This document shows, one piece after another, positions 58,401-64,000 of a stretch of DNA of 64,000 nt. Source of the stretch: Cyclospora cayetanensis (taxonomy: Eukaryota; Apicomplexa; Conoidasida; Eucoccidiorida; Eimeriidae); assembly GCF_002999335.1 (NCBI RefSeq), contig NW_020312247.1, positions 186,001 through 250,000 of the forward strand, read 5' to 3'. The position numbers were made by a program, and so were the translations under genes. The first letter of the stretch is position 1. Every line of letters begins with the position of its first letter. Under the pieces are notes generated by a model that ran no database searches, was not told where the DNA came from, and saw only the letters and a program-made list of their open reading frames with translations.

Positions 58401-60479
58401 AGCAAAGGCTACACTTCTACACTGCACTGTTGCTGCAGCTTTATGAGAAAAAAGCTTTCAGCAAAGGCTACACTTCTACACTGCACTGTTGCTGCAGCTT
58501 TATGAGGAACCAGCTTTCAGCAAAGGCTACAGGCATCTCTGTTTTCACTTGCCTTTTGCTGCTCAGGTATCTTGCGCCGTGGGCTGACTGTTGAAGCCCT
58601 TCTGGAGTTCATTTTGCAACAGGGACCCTCTAAAGCCGGAAACCTGATGGAGTGGGATAAACTCTGGACACTGAACAAACAAATTATCGACCCGATCGTG
58701 CCGCGCTATATGGCAGTATCGAGAGGTGAGCGATCTGCCTGCCCTCCATGCAATTAAGACAATCGAGAAAAGCCAGGAGGCAGGGGAGGCCGTCTTCAAC
58801 AGATGTAGATGCCGTTAAAATGTACAGGGTGATGACGAAAGACACCTCGTTGAAATGTAGGACCCATTCTTACGTATGCGCATGGAGGCGGGGTAGCTTC
58901 TCTGGCAATTAGCTAGCGTGCCCGAGGCTGTTGCTTAGGCTTTAGTCATATCGTGGACGCTTCTTGAAGTAGGCTCTGAAGGATTCAGCATGCGCAAGGC
59001 TCTGAGCATAGACGAGTTTGGGCTAGAATCACGACATGGCCAAGTGTGGGTCAAGCGGCAGTCTTTCGTCGCTTTGCGCTGCGTGTCACAGCGGATGGAG
59101 TGACGGTTACCATCACAGGTGGCCCAGAGAGCGTCACAACACAATCTCGCCGGCTACATGCGAAGAACAAGTCGCTTGGCCATGTGCCGCTGTACCTCAG
59201 CAACCAGATTCTTATTGAAGCTGATGATGCCCAAGTCTGCCAAGATGGAGAGGAGGTGCTACATGGTTACACGGCTGTACACCCAATTGGGGTGCCCCTG
59301 GCTAAAGGGTTCAGAGGGCGAAATCGAGTGACGTCGGAGTTGGCACGGAAAAGTCTTTGCAGGTTTGTAGTGCAAGGACGCTCTGTTATGGCCAAAAGCA
59401 CATTGGTTCCTTTGCCGCTTCAGGTGACTTTAATGCACTGGGGCAACTGCATTTTTGAGCATCTCGAGAAGGACGCCAACGGGAAGGTTACAGCAATCCG
59501 CGGGAAGCTCCATCTAGAGGGGGACTTTAAAAAAACAAAAAAGAAGCTCAACTGGGTGCCTATTCTTCCGCCGGAGAGTGAGAGAGTACGCCAAAGTGCC
59601 GTTGCAGGGCGGGGCACTCTATTAAGAGATTACTTTAATAACGCGTCCTTCTGTCCCTTAAATGTCGTTTGCGATCTGGCCTGTGAGTGTTCTTTGCCAT
59701 CTCCGCCGGGAAAGAATGTAATTTTTGCTTTATGCTTTGTGAGCAGCTGACCCCTCTGATACTGCGCGAGTTCGATCATCTCATCACTGTGGACAAGCTC
59801 GAACAGGAAACAGACGAAGCATGGGAAGATTGCGTAAACAGGAACACCCAGTTTGACACGGAGGCCCTTGGAGACCCCAATCTTCGAAGCCTAAAAACTG
59901 GTCAGGCTGACTTTCTCAGTACACAGCTGACTAGTGGCTATAATGTCTGAGGCGTGCGGTGAAATCGTGTGTCTTGTTAAATCAGCTGTCTTTCTACTTT
60001 TACTTCTGAAATTGCTTTGCATCTTCTTCATTGCGCGTCAAGGCTTCCGTGTATCCCGTTTGTCGATTGAGTGCTCTGCGCTACGACATACCTGTTCACA
60101 AGAGCTATGTCTGGTGGAATGGTGCATGCAGGAGACAAGTTACAGTTAGAGCGCAGAGGTTACTTCCGGGTGGATGAAGTGGATGGTGACTGTCTAGTCC
60201 TCGTCAAGATTCCCGTAAGCCTGCAGGTTTTGGGTGAACGGAGGCAGTCGTTGCAGCGGCCTGCCGTTGTTGTAGCAGTGAAATGCAGCAGGATGTTGTT
60301 TGTTTTTATTTGTTTCTTGCATATTACATTCGCTGGACCCAATGCTACCATTATAATATTAGCAGGAACGCTGTTTTTTCTGTTATCAGGACGGGCGCGC
60401 AAAAGCCATGTCGACCGTCAGCAGCAAGGTGCAGGCTGCCGCTCTCTCCGGGGCTAAGGTTGGAGCGAAGGGCAAGTGA
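55442..60479 (+). CDS. Cytosolic glutamyl-tRNA synthetase with GST-like N-domain
   Basis: Class I synthetase that charges tRNA-Glu. Fourteen exons: 55442-55687, 55807-56054, 56222-56412, 56601-56742, 57000-57154, 57351-57475, 57624-57866, 58036-58189, 58567-58725, 59062-59255, 59424-59585, 59747-59900, 60132-60214, 60390-60479; phases agree and give 781 residues. Residues about 1-200 form a GST-like domain ([30 protein letters not shown]), followed by an Ala/Lys-rich linker. The catalytic part has HIGH at 252-255 ([20 protein letters not shown]) and the KMSKS counterpart VLSKRKL at 474-480. The anticodon-binding barrels follow ([29 protein letters not shown]). AALLN after HIGH and MPTVRGILRRG favour GluRS over GlnRS. 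GST-like domains tether apicomplexan GluRS, GlnRS and MetRS to the tRip/p43 complex. Exon 1 could instead end at 55708; ATG 55358 is an alternative start. Confidence 0.95.
58289..58530 (+). repeat. 59-bp tandem repeat in GluRS intron 8
   Basis: Four units spaced exactly 59 bases (CTTTATGAG at 58380, 58439 and 58498; an earlier diverged copy begins about 58289). Each unit contains AGCTTTCAG and TTGCTGCAG, both resembling 3' splice sites. The array lies between GluRS exons 8 (ends 58189) and 9 (starts 58567). Confidence 0.9.
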
Positions 60480-63228
60480 ATAATTTTGAGCCAGTGGTTG
60501 CAATTATTACCGTATCCCGTCCAGTTATCGAGTTTCGCCCTTTTCTGAACTGTGTCTAAATGGCACTGTTTAAGTGCACTTATCGATATTCATATAGATG
60601 TGGGGAACTTGAGGGATTCCTGCACTTCGGTGTTCTGCATTCTCAAGTAATTCCTTTGTCTCCCTATCACGAAAGGTTTGGGCTTTATTAGAGGAGTTTA
60701 TCAGTCAATGAACGTCGTAAGGCACATCCTGTGCCCAATGGTTTCATATGCATGTATCATGCCACTCAAAAGCAGATACAGCTTTCGTTGCTAGTACACC
60801 ATGCACGGAGAAGAGAAAGGCTCTTCTGCGTTGCTGAGTCTTATCAAAAGTATGGAGGTTCCCACCCCAGAACCAACATCTTTTTGACTAGTTAGGTTCC
60901 GTCTGTTGTGGGAATGGTACAGCTGGGCCACAAGTGCACAAATTACTCAGTGCCATCCTTGATCAGGGATGGCAAGTGATGGTTCTTGTGGTCTTCAGAT
61001 GTGGATATTTGTTTTGGCATGCCATACACCGTGTCAACGGCAAAAGCCAGAGCCTGCTGTCCAGCTTCAGATACATAAGCACTGAGGTGGGACCGTGGAG
61101 GAAGAGCACTTTACCCACTCCAAGTGCACTTGGCCCAGCTCTGGCTGCAGACTGCTGCTCTGACAAACCTCGTGCACTAATTCTAGAGTATTTATGGCTC
61201 GATTCACATATTATGAGAGTACACTTACTTTTTCAATTTTTCTAAAGAAAATCTGTATCCTCAACACTAGACATAAACGTAAGAAGCCAGTAGATGTCGC
61301 TTCAGTACAGCAACCCCCACTCCTTGCTCTCTCCCCACAGGGTTTACGGATGATGAGAAAGACGGCAGTTTGAGTTTGGGGGGCTGCATTTCCTGTGAAT
61401 TCTGAGCATTGACACATATTTCCACACGGCAGCCTTGTGTGACTGCATCTACGGTTTCTATATGGAGGCATCGTAGCCTCAAGTATAAGAAACGAGCTCA
61501 AGAGAGTGTTAGGAAAGGCCTCACGATGAAGCCCCCCCTTTCCTTGCCGTTACTCCTAAGCATTCCGATCTGAGGGAGGAAAAGCGGCTGAGGTACGCAA
61601 TGCCGCATATTCTGAGCACTCCGGGTTGTCGCGCTCACTTGCACATCGCAACCTAGCTCGTCTACACGCAGTCACACGTAATGCGTGGTGAAGGAACTAT
61701 CGCTGCTCCAAAGTATTTGGAATATAAAACGGTCCAAACGCAAAGTCAATGCATGAATAAATGAGTAACCTTACCATGTCTACTGGCATGCGTAGCGGAC
61801 TAGACCGTACTCACACCGTTTCAAATGGCGATGAGCAAATGTGGACAGTGGCCAGCCGTGACTCGCCTCGGGACTGTTCTAGCGCCCTAAATAGAAGTAG
61901 GAGCAATTTACCGAAGGCATCCAGGAAAGATCCACGACAGGGGCTTGACCTGATAGTGTGATGTAAAAGCGCGTTAGCTACACAGCGCACGACCACGCAA
62001 AAGACACTGAAAGTGATTTTTTCCCATGACAACCATGATATAGTAGCATACTCGATGACTGATAAGCTTCAAAGCCTACAAACAGTCCTTAGTAACGCTT
62101 ATACACGAAGAATAGACCAGTTGTTCCTTATGCTTCTGCTATCGGGTAGATTTCAATTCGCAGCTGCCGCCGTAAAAGGGTGACCCAGCCTTTACGACTG
62201 GAATTTGCAATATTTATAGAAATATAATGAATCTCATAAACTATTATTTTGCTTAGTCAAAAACACTATCGGGAATGGCCATATCCCTTTTTCCATGTGG
62301 AGGTTGATGCCACCATTAGAGCCGACTTCCTCGGTCGGTCACCATGGGACCCGTCGCTCACGTCAATGGCAGGGAGTGCCAAGTGTCTCGCAAGTTTTCA
62401 GTTTGCATTTTCTGATTTAAACGCCTAGCTTGTTTTATTTTGGCTTCGTCTGGTCAAATAGGTACTTACGAAAACGTGAACATCCCGAACTAGACGGCGC
62501 GGTTCACGTTTTTGCAGCCAGGCGCTGGTGGCAACGGTACTGCGGTTTTTCCATCACCTGCCAGTTCCCCTGTCGTCCCCAATCGTAACCGACACGGTTT
62601 TCTTTTCTACTTCAGGGCAAAGATTCAGGCAACAAGCACGAAGTTCTAGTCCCCGAAGCCCTTAGCTGTCTCCCGAGCGGCACTGCGTGGACCAGCCGCC
62701 GTGTTTCTGCTCACACGACCGTAGCAGAAATCAGTCGTACTTCCGCGTAATGAACAAGTACCGCCGAGTTTTCTATGCTGTACCTCCGAGTTAACTCTCA
62801 GAATTATGCTTTTTCCCATCACTTTGGGTGCTTTACGTTCATAAGCAGGAGCTTTCCTGACAACTTCCCCAGTGTCAGCGGTGACTGGGCTCCACAGACG
62901 TTTTTTTGAGATCTCAGTGAGTTTGTCCCTGCTGAAGCTGAAAAGCAAGCTTTCAGAAGTGTTGCTGAGGCTTTTGGGTTAGCAAGCAAGTCTTCCTCAC
63001 CCCGCGAGCCACCCGGCTGGGCGTCTGTCTTCGCTCTGAGCAAGGGCTGGAGACCAAAGAAGAACTCCCCCTTGCCACCACCATCCTCAGAACAGCCGAT
63101 AAACTCATTTTCCGGAGCCCCCACTGATTTGAGAGTTTCGGCAAAATACGTCATCCTCAACCGGTGTTTTGTAGAGCTGTCCACATTCCGATTAGTGCCT
63201 TTGACCATCGTGCCAGAGTTTAGCCATA
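60480..63228. other. Region between the GluRS and FAD oxidoreductase genes
   Basis: About 2.7 kb, mostly AT-richer with short frames. Near its right end two minus-strand frames (62948-62646 and 63280-62819) look somewhat protein-like but no in-phase junction joins them. They may be leader sequence of the divergent FAD gene or an unrecognised small gene. Confidence 0.45.
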
Positions 63229-64000
63229 ATGGCAAATATAAAGACGGGACGGGCATCTGCCCGAATCCACTCTGATGCAACCGAGTCCATCGAGTCAGAA
63301 GCGCTCTTTGAAGCCAAGTCAGCTAGTGTACCTGTTGTTGTTATTGGAGCCAGCATTGGAGGCCTCGCTGCCGCAGTGGCCATCCGCTCACGCACGGGAC
63401 GTGCTGTGTGTGTACTGGACGTGAAAAGAGAGGAGGTAACATCGAGAGAGCAAGAAGAGGAAATGTCGTATATTCTTTCTGCCAGGTGTCTAGACGCTGT
63501 AAGGGCAATAAACGCGGATCTGTACCGGACAGTTCTCATGAGCGTCGAGGACGATGCCTGTGCCGGTGGCGCCTCAAAAAGTAGTAGCGTGTATCTGAAC
63601 TCCCGCCTGACATCTAGCCATCTGAGAGACATCTTAAGTTCTCACTTAACTGGAGGACATGGGGGATCTTCGTTTCTCTGGCGTTCTAGTCCCATCAGGA
63701 GCATTTCTTTCACTTCAAGAACGGATGAAGACGAAGGGAGAGAGGAAGGCCGTCCAGTCCTTGTGACTCTTAAAGATGGCGTTGTTATAAAGGCTGAGCT
63801 GGTGGTAGTGGCAACTGACACAGTCCCCTTTCAGGAGCTTCTACGGGAGCCGTAAGCCGGTGTTTCCTTATTGCTACGGCAAACTTGCACTGTTCTTCTG
63901 CAGCTTTAGACTCGGCTACGCACCGAGGGACTAGATAGCTTTTACCTGCTTGATCATGCGTTTAGGAGTAGTCAGGAGGGCAAGGATTCCCTTCCTGAAG
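63229..64000 (+). CDS. FAD-dependent oxidoreductase/monooxygenase, 5' part only
   Basis: The first exon (63229 to about 63853) begins with about 30 polar residues and then a dinucleotide-binding fold, VPVVVIGASIGGLAAAVAIRS (GxSxGG pattern) at about 34-54, followed by an acidic VLDVKRE end of strand 2. Later residues VVVATDTVPFQELLRE sit where group A flavin monooxygenases have the GADG-R motif, here ATD rather than ADG. The exon probably ends at GTAAGC after 63853 (phase 2). The next exon is not resolved: all three frames after the CAG at 63901-63903 contain an early stop, unless the acceptor is at CTTTAG (63909). The gene continues past the window. Substrate unknown. Confidence 0.65.

Noticed and set aside
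62646..63280. Small minus-strand gene (RDKLTEISKKRLWSPV and MTYFAETLKSVGAPENEF segments)
   Set aside because: Both segments look protein-like, but no GT-AG pair joins them in phase and neither has a recognisable family.
1..64000. CRISPR arrays, insertion sequences, prophage or bacterial operons
   Set aside because: The tandem repeats lack unique spacers of constant length, no transposase is recognisable, and the genes are spliced eukaryotic genes.

Overview
The window looks like nuclear DNA of a coccidian apicomplexan of the Eimeria/Cyclospora type; I cannot decide the genus. The reasons are intron-rich genes, CAG/GCT runs coding for Gln, Ala and Ser tracts, many TGCATGCA palindromes, and a double-domain GroES co-chaperonin with an apicoplast-type leader. 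All gene models below were built by hand from GT-AG (rarely GC-AG) junctions, with reading phase checked across each exon pair.

Layout. Positions 1-6851 (-) hold a dynamin-related GTPase whose C-terminal end runs off the left edge. Positions 10147-15528 (-) hold a Na+/H+ exchanger (NHE family). After a shared 0.8 kb upstream region, 16364-19717 (+) hold the tandem GroES-domain co-chaperonin (Cpn20 type). Positions 21633-23205 (+) hold a type II membrane protein related to LicD/fukutin, and 25564-26649 (+) a two-exon gene of unknown function. Positions 30738-33971 (-) hold a complete four-exon acyl-CoA synthetase, 35044-35117 (-) a tRNA-Ile(AAT), and 35614-37612 (-) a gene of unknown function. 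Positions 40424-43560 (+) hold a DCAF4-like WD-repeat protein with long polyglutamine. From 43.6 to 55.4 kb genes are sparse: two orphan reading frames, some unresolved exons and a 5S rRNA fragment. Positions 55442-60479 (+) hold a 14-exon cytosolic glutamyl-tRNA synthetase with an N-terminal GST-like domain. The window ends in the first exon of a FAD-dependent oxidoreductase at 63229 (+).

The identified genes are housekeeping and membrane-biology genes (organelle division or vesicle scission, ion exchange, organellar protein folding, lipid activation, translation, ubiquitin adaptor). I see no operon-like or defence-like system and no clearly new system. The most distinctive architecture is that nearly every sizeable tandem array lies inside an intron of a recognised gene, including a 15/16-bp array in the DCAF4-like gene and a 59-bp array in the GluRS gene. 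Also notable are a GC-AG intron, a recurrent GTGCG splice-donor class, a LicD-like protein without the usual acidic triad, and a 5S rRNA fragment.
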